Of a stretch of 64,000 bases of DNA, positions 24,573 to 32,847 are shown piece by piece; position 1 is the stretch's first letter; each line of letters opens with the position of its first letter. The DNA comes from Acidobacteriota bacterium (GTDB lineage: Bacteria; Acidobacteriota; Terriglobia; Bryobacterales; Bryobacteraceae): the NCBI GenBank assembly GCA_018268935.1, contig JAFDVS010000015.1:1-64000 (forward strand), given 5' to 3'. The translations under genes and the position numbers were made by a program. The notes beneath the pieces are model-generated. The model made no database searches. It was not told the origin of the DNA and was given only the letters and a program-made list of their open reading frames with translations.

Positions 24573-26114
24573 ATGAGCCGCATATCCCGCCGCAAGGCAT
24601 TTCTGTCCGCCGCAGGCGCCGCCGCGGCGCCTCACATGACGATGGCCGCACCCGCGGCTGAGACCGCGCCTTCGGCAAGTGTCTACACCAAGCTTGGGGT
24701 AACTCCATTCATCAACTGCACCGCTACCTACACCATCAATGGCGGCGCGCCCATGTTGCCCGAAGTGAAACGGGCTATGGATGAGGCTTCGAACTGGGCC
24801 GTAAACCTGGACGAATTGATGGAGAAGGCCGGCGCGCGCGTTGCCTCTCTGTTGGGCGGAGAATCGGCATTGATTTCGGCGGGCTGCGCCGCCGCTTTAT
24901 GCCATGCTACGGCAGCCTGTATCGCCGGCGGCGATCCGGAAAAAATGAAGCGCTTGCCGGATTCTTCGGGCATGCGCAATGAAGTGCTGATCGCCAGACA
25001 GTCGCGCAATGATTACGATCATGCCTACCGCACGGCCGGCGGCCGGCTGGTGGAGTTTGATACGCCGGAAGAGTTCCACGCGGCATTGGGGCATCGCACG
25101 GCGGCTGTCGTGGTGCTCGGCACCGGCGAGGCCAAAGGGAAGCTCCGGCTGGAGCAGATTGCCGAAGCAGCCCACAAGATCGGCGTTCCCGTGATTGTGG
25201 ACGCTGCGGCGGAGCTGCCGGTCAAGCCGAATCCCTACCTGTCGCGCGGCGCCGATGTCGTGGCCTACTCGGGTGGCAAGATTTTACGCGGGCCGCAGAG
25301 CGCCGGCGTCTTGCTGGGGCGGAAAGATCTGATTCAGGCGGCATGGACGAACAGCGCGCCCCATCACGGCTACGGCCGGGCCATGAAGGTGAGCAAGGAA
25401 GAGATTGTCGGCATGGTTACCGCACTCGAGCTGTTCACTACCACTCGCGATTTGCAGGCCGAGTATAGGACTTGGGAAAGCTGGTACAAAATGATCTCCG
25501 ATGAGATCACCAGGATCGACGGAGTTTCCACCCGGCAGATCGGCCCGGCCGGCGCGAGCCCATTCCCGGTGATGGAAGTAAGCTGGGATTCGAACAAGGT
25601 TGGAATCCTGGGCGAGGAAGTGTACGAAAAGCTGCTCCATGGCACGCCTCGGATCATGTCGCATGCGGGCGGCGAATCGACCAGCTTCGTGATCCGCGCC
25701 GTCGCGATGCGGCCCGAACAGGCGCCGCTGGTGGCCAAACGCCTGGCGGAGGTGTTTCGCAACGCGCCGAAGGGTCCGCTGCCGCCCGGCGGCGCTTCAG
25801 GATCGGCGGATCTGACCGGGACCTGGGATGTGGATCTGAAGTTCACCCGTGGCTCGGCGAAGCACTCGTTGACGTTCGATGCGCCGAAGGGCAAACCCGG
25901 CCTGGTGCGCGGGCTCCATGTCGGGCAATCGGCCCGGAACCGGTTCAAAGGGACAGTGAAGGGCAGCCAGGTGACCGTGCAGAGCCAGTTGCTGCTCGAA
26001 GGGATGCATATCACCTACAAGTTCACCGGCAACGTCCAAGGGGATATGATGAGTGGCGAGCTAAGCTTGGGCGAGTTCGGCAAAGGGTCGTTTACTGCAA
26101 AGCGGGCGAGCTAG
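24573..26114 (+). CDS. Exported SelA-like PLP enzyme with C-terminal beta domain
   Basis: 513 residues. A Tat-like signal (SRRKAFLSAAGAAAAP) precedes a fold-type I PLP domain of the SelA/D-glucosaminate-6-phosphate ammonia-lyase family (about 40-395). The PLP lysine is in AYSGGKILRGPQSAG, preceded by the Asp in VIVDAAAELP. The last roughly 110 residues are an additional beta-strand domain (GTWDVDLKF...) of unknown, possibly lipocalin-like, fold. Relatives eliminate ammonia or transfer groups via enamine intermediates. The downstream gene encodes an exported RidA, an enzyme class that hydrolyses such enamines. CAGGAG lies 7 nt before the ATG; the longer frame from 24426 lacks a signal peptide. 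Confidence 0.85.
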   Translation: MSRISRRKAFLSAAGAAAAPHMTMAAPAAETAPSASVYTKLGVTPFINCTATYTINGGAPMLPEVKRAMDEASNWAVNLDELMEKAGARVASLLGGESALISAGCAAALCHATAACIAGGDPEKMKRLPDSSGMRNEVLIARQSRNDYDHAYRTAGGRLVEFDTPEEFHAALGHRTAAVVVLGTGEAKGKLRLEQIAEAAHKIGVPVIVDAAAELPVKPNPYLSRGADVVAYSGGKILRGPQSAGVLLGRKDLIQAAWTNSAPHHGYGRAMKVSKEEIVGMVTALELFTTTRDLQAEYRTWESWYKMISDEITRIDGVSTRQIGPAGASPFPVMEVSWDSNKVGILGEEVYEKLLHGTPRIMSHAGGESTSFVIRAVAMRPEQAPLVAKRLAEVFRNAPKGPLPPGGASGSADLTGTWDVDLKFTRGSAKHSLTFDAPKGKPGLVRGLHVGQSARNRFKGTVKGSQVTVQSQLLLEGMHITYKFTGNVQGDMMSGELSLGEFGKGSFTAKRAS

Positions 26115-26135
26115 GAAAGACAGGGAGATAGAAAC

Positions 26136-26582
26136 ATGGCAAAGAATTCGCGGCGCCAGATGATGAACGCGGCTGCATTGGCTCTGGCCGGGGCTGCGCC
26201 GGTGGCGGCACAAGGGCAGGGCAGCGGGTCGTGGAAGAAGCAGATCGTGGGCGGTGTGGTCCGCTCCGGACACCTCCTGTTCCTGAGCGGGATCGGCGGG
26301 TGGTATCCGGAACGGAAGCCGAAGCCGGGTGACGTCAGGGAGCAGACTGCCGATGCCCTCACAATCATGAAGGAATCCCTGAAAAAGGCGGGCTCCTCCA
26401 TGGAAAATGTGCTGAAAGTTCAGGTGGCGCTAGTGGATCCCGAGAAAAATTGGGAACCGATGAACGAGGTCTACAACACCTTCTTCCTCAAAGACCGGCC
26501 AGCCCGCTCTTATTTTGGCTCTACGGGCTTTCGGCGCGCTGGGCAACTTTTGCAGATCGACTGTATCGCATACGTGGATTGA
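26136..26582 (+). CDS. Exported RidA/YjgF-family deaminase
   Basis: 148 residues. An N-terminal RRQMMNAAALALAGAAPVAA segment looks like a Tat signal, unusual for RidA proteins, which are normally cytoplasmic. The mature part is a RidA domain with SGHLLFLSGIGG, the helix ADALTIMKESLKKAG and the substrate-binding Arg in RPARSYFG. RidA hydrolyses reactive enamine/imine products of PLP enzymes. It lies 21 nt after the exported PLP enzyme with AGGGAG upstream of the ATG, so the two are probably co-expressed and act together outside the cytoplasm (inference). Confidence 0.87.
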   Translation: MAKNSRRQMMNAAALALAGAAPVAAQGQGSGSWKKQIVGGVVRSGHLLFLSGIGGWYPERKPKPGDVREQTADALTIMKESLKKAGSSMENVLKVQVALVDPEKNWEPMNEVYNTFFLKDRPARSYFGSTGFRRAGQLLQIDCIAYVD

Positions 26583-26637
26583 GGGTTGCGGGTACGGAAA
26601 GCCGCCCGGCAGGGCAAAATTCCAAACCTCGCCATCC

Positions 26638-26657
26638 GGTTTACTAAAAGGTAAATC
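26638..26657 (+). other. Hairpin in the RidA-kinase intergenic region
   Basis: GGTTTAC (26638-26644) pairs with GTAAATC (26651-26657) across a 6-nt loop with one wobble. Neighbouring GGCG and CGCC segments could add a second helix (about 26670-26697). The 135-base gap otherwise holds no gene. It may be a structured leader of the kinase mRNA. Confidence 0.35.
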
Positions 26658-26717
26658 TAAGGGACCTAAGGCGTCTGTCCAATGGGATAGCTTCGCCAAA
26701 CCGCTAATGATGGAAGT

Positions 26718-28667
26718 GTGATCCCCACTACCACAACGGGCGGGGGCCGGACTCGGCCCGCCGGGTTCCGTTCGCTGGCGACGAAGTTCTTTGTCTTCAT
26801 CGCCGGGGTTCTGTTCTGGGTTGTCCTGACGCTGTTGGGGTTCGACATGCGGCAGGATTCGGTGAATTGGGGCAAGTGGGCGGTAGTGAGCGTGCTGGTG
26901 GTGGTGATTGCCGCCCTGCTGTCGAAGTTCACCACCCGCATCCTGGCTGCCCCCTTGAGAATGCTGGAAGAAGGCATTCACTCCGTCACCGAAGGGCGGC
27001 TGGAGACGATCCGTGTCAGCTCCACCGGCGACGAAATTGAATACCTGGGTCACAGCTTCAACCGCATGATCACACGGTTGATTGAAACGCAGAACGAAGT
27101 CCGCCAGCACCAGGAACTGCTCGAAGAACGCATCCGGCGGCGCACGGAGCAGTTGGAGCGGGCAATGCAGAGCGCCCAGGCCGCAAGCCAGGCCAAGAGC
27201 GAATTCCTGGCCAACATGTCCCACGAGTTGCGCACCCCCATGAACGGCGTATTGGGGATGATCGACATCGTGCTCGATAGCCCTCTTACCGCCGAGCAGC
27301 GGGAGCAACTGGAAACCGCGCAGCGTTGCGCGAATTCCCTTCTGTCCCTACTGAACGACGTGCTCGATCTGTCGAAGATCGAAGCCGGGAAGATGGTGCT
27401 GGAGCGGATCCCCTTCGATTTGCGAGTGCTGATCGACGACACCATCCGCGCGCAGCGGGCCAAGGCGTACAAAAAGGGAATCACGGTGGGTATGGAAGTG
27501 GATCGCGCGGTGCCGCGCCGTATCACGGCCGATCCGTTGCGCATGCGCCAGATCGTTTCCAACCTGCTCAGTAACGCGGTGAAATTCACCGATCGCGGGC
27601 ATGTGAAGATTTTCGTTCGCTGCGGCTCGGCTGAAGAAGGCCGGCGGCTGGTCATTGACGTCATCGACACAGGTGTGGGGATTCCCGAAGACAAGCGCGC
27701 CTGCATCTTTGAGAAATTTACCCAGGCCGACGGCAGCATCAGCCGAAAGTATGGCGGCACGGGACTAGGATTGGCCATTACGCGCAAGCTGGTGGAGATG
27801 CATGATGGCGACATCTCAGTCGAGAGCACGGAAGGCAAGGGCAGCACATTCCGGGTAACCTTCCCTCCGGATGTCTTCCTCCACGAAGCCGCTGAGAGCG
27901 CCGGGGAAGTGTCCGCCGCCGCGCCTTCCGAGGCCGAGCCGGCTGTGGCCGCCTCGATTCTGGTGGTGGAAGACAATCACGTCAACCAGAAGGTTGTGAC
28001 CGCGATTCTGCGCAAAAAGGGCTACCACGTGGATGTGGCCAATCATGGCCGTGAAGCGTTGGAATACCTCGATCTGCTCGCTTACGGCTTGGTTCTGATG
28101 GACGTGCAGATGCCGATTCTGGACGGGTTGGAAACGACTCGCGCCATTCGCAGGGACACTCGCTTCCGCTATTTACCCATCGTGGCGATGACAGCACACG
28201 CCATGAGCGGGGATCGGGAACGATGCCTGGCCTCCGGCATGAACGGTTATATCGCCAAGCCGGTCAATCCGCAGACGCTGCTGCGGACGGTGGAGGAATT
28301 CCTCAATCGCCCGAAGGAGCTGAACGTCACCGATAGTGCCGAGATCGACCTGATGGATATCCCGCTTTCCGGATTAGAGCCGGGGATGATGACGGAAATG
28401 CAGAAGCTGTTCCTGCAGACCGCCGCCGGGCGGATCGAAATGCTCCACCGGCACCTCATCGCCGCCGATTACGGAGCGCTGGAACAGGAAGCCACGCGCT
28501 TGCGCAGTTCCGTCGATCAGATTTCGGCGGGTCAACTGAGCACCGTGGCGGCCGACCTGGAGCGCAGCGCGAAGGCCCTGGACGCGGATGGCGTGCGGCG
28601 GGGGATTGTTACTTTCGAGCAGGCCTTGGAGACGGTGGAAAAGCGCATGAAGGCGCTGGTCAACTGA
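26718..28667 (+). CDS. Hybrid sensor histidine kinase with receiver and Hpt-like tail
   Basis: 649 residues. Two TM helices (about 22-42 and 52-72) with almost no periplasmic loop are followed by a HAMP domain (72-124), a coiled coil, HisKA with His169 in SHELRTP, an HATPase (NLLSNAVKFT, DTGVGIP, GTGLGLAI) and a receiver domain with phosphoacceptor Asp462 in LMDVQMP. The last roughly 100 residues have the helical pattern of an Hpt domain, but the expected His is Thr593 (ATRLRSS), so terminal phosphotransfer through that domain is unlikely. The small sensor loop suggests membrane or cytoplasmic sensing. The start is GTG. No response regulator lies next to it. Confidence 0.92.
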   Translation: MIPTTTTGGGRTRPAGFRSLATKFFVFIAGVLFWVVLTLLGFDMRQDSVNWGKWAVVSVLVVVIAALLSKFTTRILAAPLRMLEEGIHSVTEGRLETIRVSSTGDEIEYLGHSFNRMITRLIETQNEVRQHQELLEERIRRRTEQLERAMQSAQAASQAKSEFLANMSHELRTPMNGVLGMIDIVLDSPLTAEQREQLETAQRCANSLLSLLNDVLDLSKIEAGKMVLERIPFDLRVLIDDTIRAQRAKAYKKGITVGMEVDRAVPRRITADPLRMRQIVSNLLSNAVKFTDRGHVKIFVRCGSAEEGRRLVIDVIDTGVGIPEDKRACIFEKFTQADGSISRKYGGTGLGLAITRKLVEMHDGDISVESTEGKGSTFRVTFPPDVFLHEAAESAGEVSAAAPSEAEPAVAASILVVEDNHVNQKVVTAILRKKGYHVDVANHGREALEYLDLLAYGLVLMDVQMPILDGLETTRAIRRDTRFRYLPIVAMTAHAMSGDRERCLASGMNGYIAKPVNPQTLLRTVEEFLNRPKELNVTDSAEIDLMDIPLSGLEPGMMTEMQKLFLQTAAGRIEMLHRHLIAADYGALEQEATRLRSSVDQISAGQLSTVAADLERSAKALDADGVRRGIVTFEQALETVEKRMKALVN

Positions 28668-29634
28668 TCGCCAGCACCGATTTCCCAACCGCGGCGCGAT
28701 TCCCCAGATCCCTCAGAGCTGCCGGGGCATCTTCCAAACGATAGGTTTTCCCAATAGCGGGCTTGATCAGGCCTTGCTCCCACAGATCCATCAACTGGCG
28801 GTGTGTCTGCAGGATGTAGTTGGGGTGCGACGCCGTCCAATTGCCCCAGATAGCGCCTACCACCGAGATGTTCTTCAGCAGCAGACGATTGGTGGCGATG
28901 CTGGGGATGCGGCCCGAGGTGAAGCCGATCACCAGGATACGGCCGCCAGGAGCCGTGCATTTGGTGGAGAGATCGAAGATATCGCCGCCAACAGGGTCAT
29001 AAACGACGTCCGCTCCTGCCCCCGTGATTCGTTTCACTTCGTCCACCCAGGAGGCGTCGTTGTAGAGAATGGTGTGATCGGCGCCCTGGCGGCGGCAGAA
29101 CTCGAGCTTTTCCGGAGTGCTGGCGGTGGCGATAACCCTGGCATGGCGTGCTTTGCCGATCTGGATCGCGGTCATTCCCACCCCGCTCGCGCCTGCATGG
29201 ACCAGCAGCCATTCATTGGGCTGTAAGGCGCCACGCTGCTGGAGAGCAAACCAGGAAGTCTGATACACGATGGGGTAGGCAGCAGCCGTGGCGAAGTCCA
29301 TCGCCTCCGGAATGGGCAGCAGGCGGCTCACCGGGCAGATCACCTCTTCGGCAAATGCTCCGAAGGAGGGCAGTGCGATGACTCGGTCGCCGATGGCGTA
29401 GCCGGTCACATGCGGGCCAATGGCATCGATAACTCCGGCGGCTTCGGCCCCCGGAGTGAAGGGGAACCCGGGCTTCGCCTGATACTTGCCCTGGATCAGC
29501 AGCAGGTCGAAGAAATTGAGGGCCGCGGCATGGGCGCGGATACGGACTTCGCCTTCGCCTGGCTGCGGCGACGGGACATCGGCGAGGATCATCTGCTCGG
29601 GTTCGCCAAAGGCGGGGACGTGCCAGGTTCGCAT
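28660..29634 (-). CDS. Zinc-free quinone oxidoreductase / MDR family
   Basis: 324 residues of the medium-chain reductase family without zinc ligands. The N-terminal GroES-like fold (PQPGEGEVRIRAHAAALNFFDLL) and the NADPH site VHAGASGVGMTAIQIGK are typical of QOR-type reductases such as NADPH:quinone reductase. The start at 29634 removes an upstream antisense extension. It is divergent from the phosphoesterase-ATPase gene (46-nt spacer) and its last 8 bases overlap the convergent kinase gene. A TACACT hexamer lies 11 nt upstream of the ATG. No functional tie to the neighbouring defence-like locus is evident. Confidence 0.9.
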   Translation of the reverse strand: MRTWHVPAFGEPEQMILADVPSPQPGEGEVRIRAHAAALNFFDLLLIQGKYQAKPGFPFTPGAEAAGVIDAIGPHVTGYAIGDRVIALPSFGAFAEEVICPVSRLLPIPEAMDFATAAAYPIVYQTSWFALQQRGALQPNEWLLVHAGASGVGMTAIQIGKARHARVIATASTPEKLEFCRRQGADHTILYNDASWVDEVKRITGAGADVVYDPVGGDIFDLSTKCTAPGGRILVIGFTSGRIPSIATNRLLLKNISVVGAIWGNWTASHPNYILQTHRQLMDLWEQGLIKPAIGKTYRLEDAPAALRDLGNRAAVGKSVLAIS

Positions 29635-29668
29635 GCTAGCAGGTGAGTGTACCAGATGCGGATTCGGA

Positions 29669-29674
29669 TACACT
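29669..29674 (+). promoter_or_regulatory. TACACT -10-like hexamer for the defence-like operon
   Basis: TACACT ends 6 nt before the ATG at 29681 and no Shine-Dalgarno is present, so a leaderless transcript is likely. The opposite-strand gene has its own TACACT at 29651-29646 in the same 46-nt spacer. Confidence 0.4.
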
Positions 29675-29680
29675 ACGTTC

Positions 29681-31867
29681 ATGATGAATACCCGGCCCGA
29701 GGATCGCTTTACGTGGCTGCAATTGAGCGATCTGAAGGTGGGCGCATCCAGTTTCGACACGGACGATTTCCTGCGCGATCTCGAACATTCCTTCCGCCAG
29801 ACAGGGCCTTGGAATGCGGTGATTTTCGCGGGGGATACGGTGGATGGCGGCATTGCCGGGGAGCTTTCCTCCGGAATCGCGCAGGCGGTAGCGCTGTTTG
29901 AGCAAGTGATGCGCATCGCCCATGGCGCGTACTTCCTTGCCGTGCCTGGAAACCATGATCTGGCGCGGGTGAAATCGCCGGCGGCGCTGCTGCTACGGCA
30001 ATGGCCGCAGGATGAAGAAGTGCGGGAATTGGTGTGGGCGAAGGATTCGGAGTTATTGAACGTGGCCCGCGAATCGTTTGGCGCGTTCGAGACATACCTG
30101 GGCGAGTTGATGAAGCGATTCGGCGGATCGAGCCTGCATTGGGGCGAGATCCCCGGAGAATGGATGGCCAGCATTCCCGTTGCGGGCCGGAGGATTGGGA
30201 TCGTGGGCTTGAACAGCGCCCTCTCCCAGGTGGGTCAAAGTCCAACACAGAAAGCGCAGGGACCGGCGTTGGATGAGCGGCAGCTTGCATCCGCCTGTGG
30301 CGCCGATCCGGAAGCATGGTCCCACCAGCACGACTTAAGAGTGCTGGTGACACACTATGGTCCATCCCAGATGAACCGGGTGAATCTCAATTCAGTATTG
30401 GGAAACCGGTTTCAATTGCATGTGTGCGGGAACCTGCACGGGGGAGTGCGAACGCCGATTCAGGAACCACATGGCTTGGTGCTGGAGACCCCGCCATTGC
30501 GGACGCGAAGGCTGGACACCCAGAAGGGGTACGCCATCGCTTGTGTGGATCTGGCGGAACAGATGCTCGATTGGCGCGTGCGGAGCAGGGACCGGAGCAT
30601 GGGTTGGAACGACGGGATTCAGGCAAATGTTGCGATTCCCGGGCGGGCAAAAAGTAGCGATGACAAACGTGGGTTTCGCATAGAGTCGATCGAGCTCACA
30701 AATTTCCGCTGTTTTCCGAAGTTTCAAGCCTCCTTCCGACAGCCATCGACGCTGCCGGGCGAATGGACCTGTCTCGCCGGCATCAACGGCGCCGGAAAAT
30801 CGGGCGTGCTGCAGGCGCTCTGTGTGGCGATACTGGGAGAGCCGCTGGCGCGGGAACTCGGTGGGGAACGCCTGCAGCGAATGCGGCGCCGGGAGAATGG
30901 CGTCGCACACGACGCGTCAATCCGCCTGATTGTGAATGACGGCGGCGGCAGCGCGGTGGCCGATCTGAAGATGACCATCGGCAGGGACGGCAGCATTGGT
31001 GTGGAAGACGCCGACCGCTGGCTGCCGTTTTGGAAGCAACTCAACTCTACTGCTGTGATGGCGTACGGAGCGACGCGCAACCTGTCCCCTTTCCGTGACT
31101 CGCGATACGAAGGCATGAGCGCCGACGTGCGGCGGCTGATGACCATGTTCGATCCGTTGAGTCAACTGGCCAGTGCGGAAGTATTGTTGACACAGCAACA
31201 GCCCGGGAGTCCGGTGGTGCGCCTGTTTGCGGAGCTGGTGGAACACGTTTTTGATGGCGAACTGACGGCCACCATCGCCAGCGACGGCGCCCTACGGTTC
31301 GCGGCGCCGGGACGGAATGGAGTGGAGGCAGTGGATCTGCCCGACGGGTTCCGGTCTTCCGCGGCGTGGATGGCCGATTATTGCGCCGTGTGGTGTGAAA
31401 AGAACAAGGACAAGGCGGCTGGCGCGTCGCTCGCGGATATGGATGGCATTGTGCTGATCGACGAAATCGATCTGCATCTGCATCCTTCCTTGCAAAGGCA
31501 ACTGGTGCCGAAGCTGCGCCAGGCTCTGCCTCATGTGCAGTGGATCGTGACCACCCATTCGCCGCTCGTTTTGGGCAATTTCGACAGTGCGGAGATCATT
31601 GCGCTCGATCGCGAGGCCGAGGGTGGCGTGCGGCGGCTGGACCGGCAGATTCTCGGCTTCTCGTCGGATCAGATCTATAACTGGCTGATGGGGACTCCGC
31701 CGACGGGCGCGGAAATAGAGAAGCAATTGGAGGCCAGCGAGCGCGGCGCTGGGCCCGGCGATGACGAGATCGCACGGTTGCTGGAAATGTCTCCGAAGGT
31801 TACGGCCGAAGAGGCTCGCCGGCGTGTAAGCAAATTGACCGGCAGTTTGTCGCGGCTGAAGCCATGA
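29681..31867 (+). CDS. Phosphoesterase-ATPase fusion, PtuA-like (Septu-type defence)
   Basis: 728 residues, two modules. Residues 8-260 are a calcineurin-like phosphoesterase: SDLK (17-20), GDTVD (51-55), GNHD (90-93), THYG (224-227) and GNLH (250-253). Two canonical metal-binding His are replaced (DxH is DLK, GHxH is GNLH). Residues 330-728 are an ABC/OLD-like ATPase: Walker A GINGAGKS (367-374), LPDGFRS signature (553-559), Walker B LIDEIDLHLHP with Glu595, and the TTHS switch (624-627). That arrangement matches PtuA-type ATPases. It overlaps the HNH gene by ATGA, as expected for a PtuA-PtuB pair. It has no Shine-Dalgarno. Role in phage defence is inference. Confidence 0.85.
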   Translation: MMNTRPEDRFTWLQLSDLKVGASSFDTDDFLRDLEHSFRQTGPWNAVIFAGDTVDGGIAGELSSGIAQAVALFEQVMRIAHGAYFLAVPGNHDLARVKSPAALLLRQWPQDEEVRELVWAKDSELLNVARESFGAFETYLGELMKRFGGSSLHWGEIPGEWMASIPVAGRRIGIVGLNSALSQVGQSPTQKAQGPALDERQLASACGADPEAWSHQHDLRVLVTHYGPSQMNRVNLNSVLGNRFQLHVCGNLHGGVRTPIQEPHGLVLETPPLRTRRLDTQKGYAIACVDLAEQMLDWRVRSRDRSMGWNDGIQANVAIPGRAKSSDDKRGFRIESIELTNFRCFPKFQASFRQPSTLPGEWTCLAGINGAGKSGVLQALCVAILGEPLARELGGERLQRMRRRENGVAHDASIRLIVNDGGGSAVADLKMTIGRDGSIGVEDADRWLPFWKQLNSTAVMAYGATRNLSPFRDSRYEGMSADVRRLMTMFDPLSQLASAEVLLTQQQPGSPVVRLFAELVEHVFDGELTATIASDGALRFAAPGRNGVEAVDLPDGFRSSAAWMADYCAVWCEKNKDKAAGASLADMDGIVLIDEIDLHLHPSLQRQLVPKLRQALPHVQWIVTTHSPLVLGNFDSAEIIALDREAEGGVRRLDRQILGFSSDQIYNWLMGTPPTGAEIEKQLEASERGAGPGDDEIARLLEMSPKVTAEEARRRVSKLTGSLSRLKP

Positions 31868-32844
31868 GGAGTTGGAAGCGGTCCGGTGTAGTAGCTCCGA
31901 CGCTGGCGGACACCGGCGCCGGAGGCAAGAAGCGCAAAGCCCATGTCGAGAAGTTCGACGACGACCAGTCGATCCCGAAGTCGTTTCCCGGGCATTGGAC
32001 GGAGCCGGACGTGCGGGGAATCCTGTATGCCATGCAAGGCCGCGTTTGTGCCTATTGCGGGGCAGATATCTCTGAAGCGGGCATCGACGTGGAACACTTC
32101 CGGCCAAAGGGCAACGTAGTGGAAGATCCCGGGCATGGCGGGTATTGGTGGCTGGCCTATGAGTTGAGCAACTATATGCTGAGCTGTACCATCTGCAATC
32201 AGCGCCTGAAGAAAGACCGGTTCCCATTACTGGATGCGGCGCAGCGAGTGCGGTATCCACAGCGGCATTTGCTGGCGGCGGAGCCCAAGGTGCTGCTGGA
32301 CCCGGCGGAGGAAGACGTGGAGTCGATGCTCGCCCTGGACCCGGCAGCGATTCTCAACGGACGCATTGTGCCGAATCCGGCGCTGGCTGAGCCCGCCGCG
32401 GGGCGGGTCCGCCAGACTCTCGATTTTTTCCGCGTCAACCGCAAAGCACCTCAGGTGCGGAAGCGCCGCGAGTTGATCAAGGAAGTGCAGAAGGCCGTGG
32501 ATGAGGGCGATCTGCAGAAAGCGAAGGAATACGCCATTCGCTATCGACAGCACAGCCTGGTGGCCCGGTTGACGTTGGGGGAAAAAGCGCCCGGTGCATT
32601 GCCGACGCCCGCGGAGGAGTTGCATTGGCTCATAGGAGAGCTTGCTTCCGAGCTGCTGCAGAAGATCGAAGATGTGGAATCGGGCGGCGGGGAACTGGAT
32701 GAGCGCGAGGCGAAGGAACTGGCCTGGGCGCTGGCTGCGATCTGGAAGGCGCCCCCTTCGGGAACCAGCGCCGACGTGGAGCAATTCCTCGTTGAGAGGG
32801 GCTTGGCGGAGTTCGTGAAGGACTACCTGCAAAAGTTGACTTGA
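31864..32844 (+). CDS. HNH endonuclease, PtuB/TIGR02646-like
   Basis: 326 residues. The nuclease core spans about 55-125: CAYC (Cys62, Cys65), IDVEHFRPKG (His78), then LSCTICNQRLKKDRFPL (Cys108, Cys111, Asn112). The four Cys hold a structural zinc and the His/Asn form the HNH active site. This pattern is shared with PtuB and the TIGR02646 HNH proteins of Septu and retron-Ec78 systems. The C-terminal 200 residues are mostly helical and probably bind the ATPase. The start codon overlaps the ATPase stop (ATGA). The gene ends 3 nt before the convergent SLH protein stop. Predicted to cut nucleic acid when released by the ATPase. Confidence 0.87.
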   Translation: MRSWKRSGVVAPTLADTGAGGKKRKAHVEKFDDDQSIPKSFPGHWTEPDVRGILYAMQGRVCAYCGADISEAGIDVEHFRPKGNVVEDPGHGGYWWLAYELSNYMLSCTICNQRLKKDRFPLLDAAQRVRYPQRHLLAAEPKVLLDPAEEDVESMLALDPAAILNGRIVPNPALAEPAAGRVRQTLDFFRVNRKAPQVRKRRELIKEVQKAVDEGDLQKAKEYAIRYRQHSLVARLTLGEKAPGALPTPAEELHWLIGELASELLQKIEDVESGGGELDEREAKELAWALAAIWKAPPSGTSADVEQFLVERGLAEFVKDYLQKLT

Positions 32845-32847
32845 GCG

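Noticed and set aside
26600..26717. c-di-GMP-I riboswitch before the hybrid kinase
   Set aside because: Only short fragments resemble the aptamer; the GCAAAGCC core and the tetraloop-receptor helix are not present in order.
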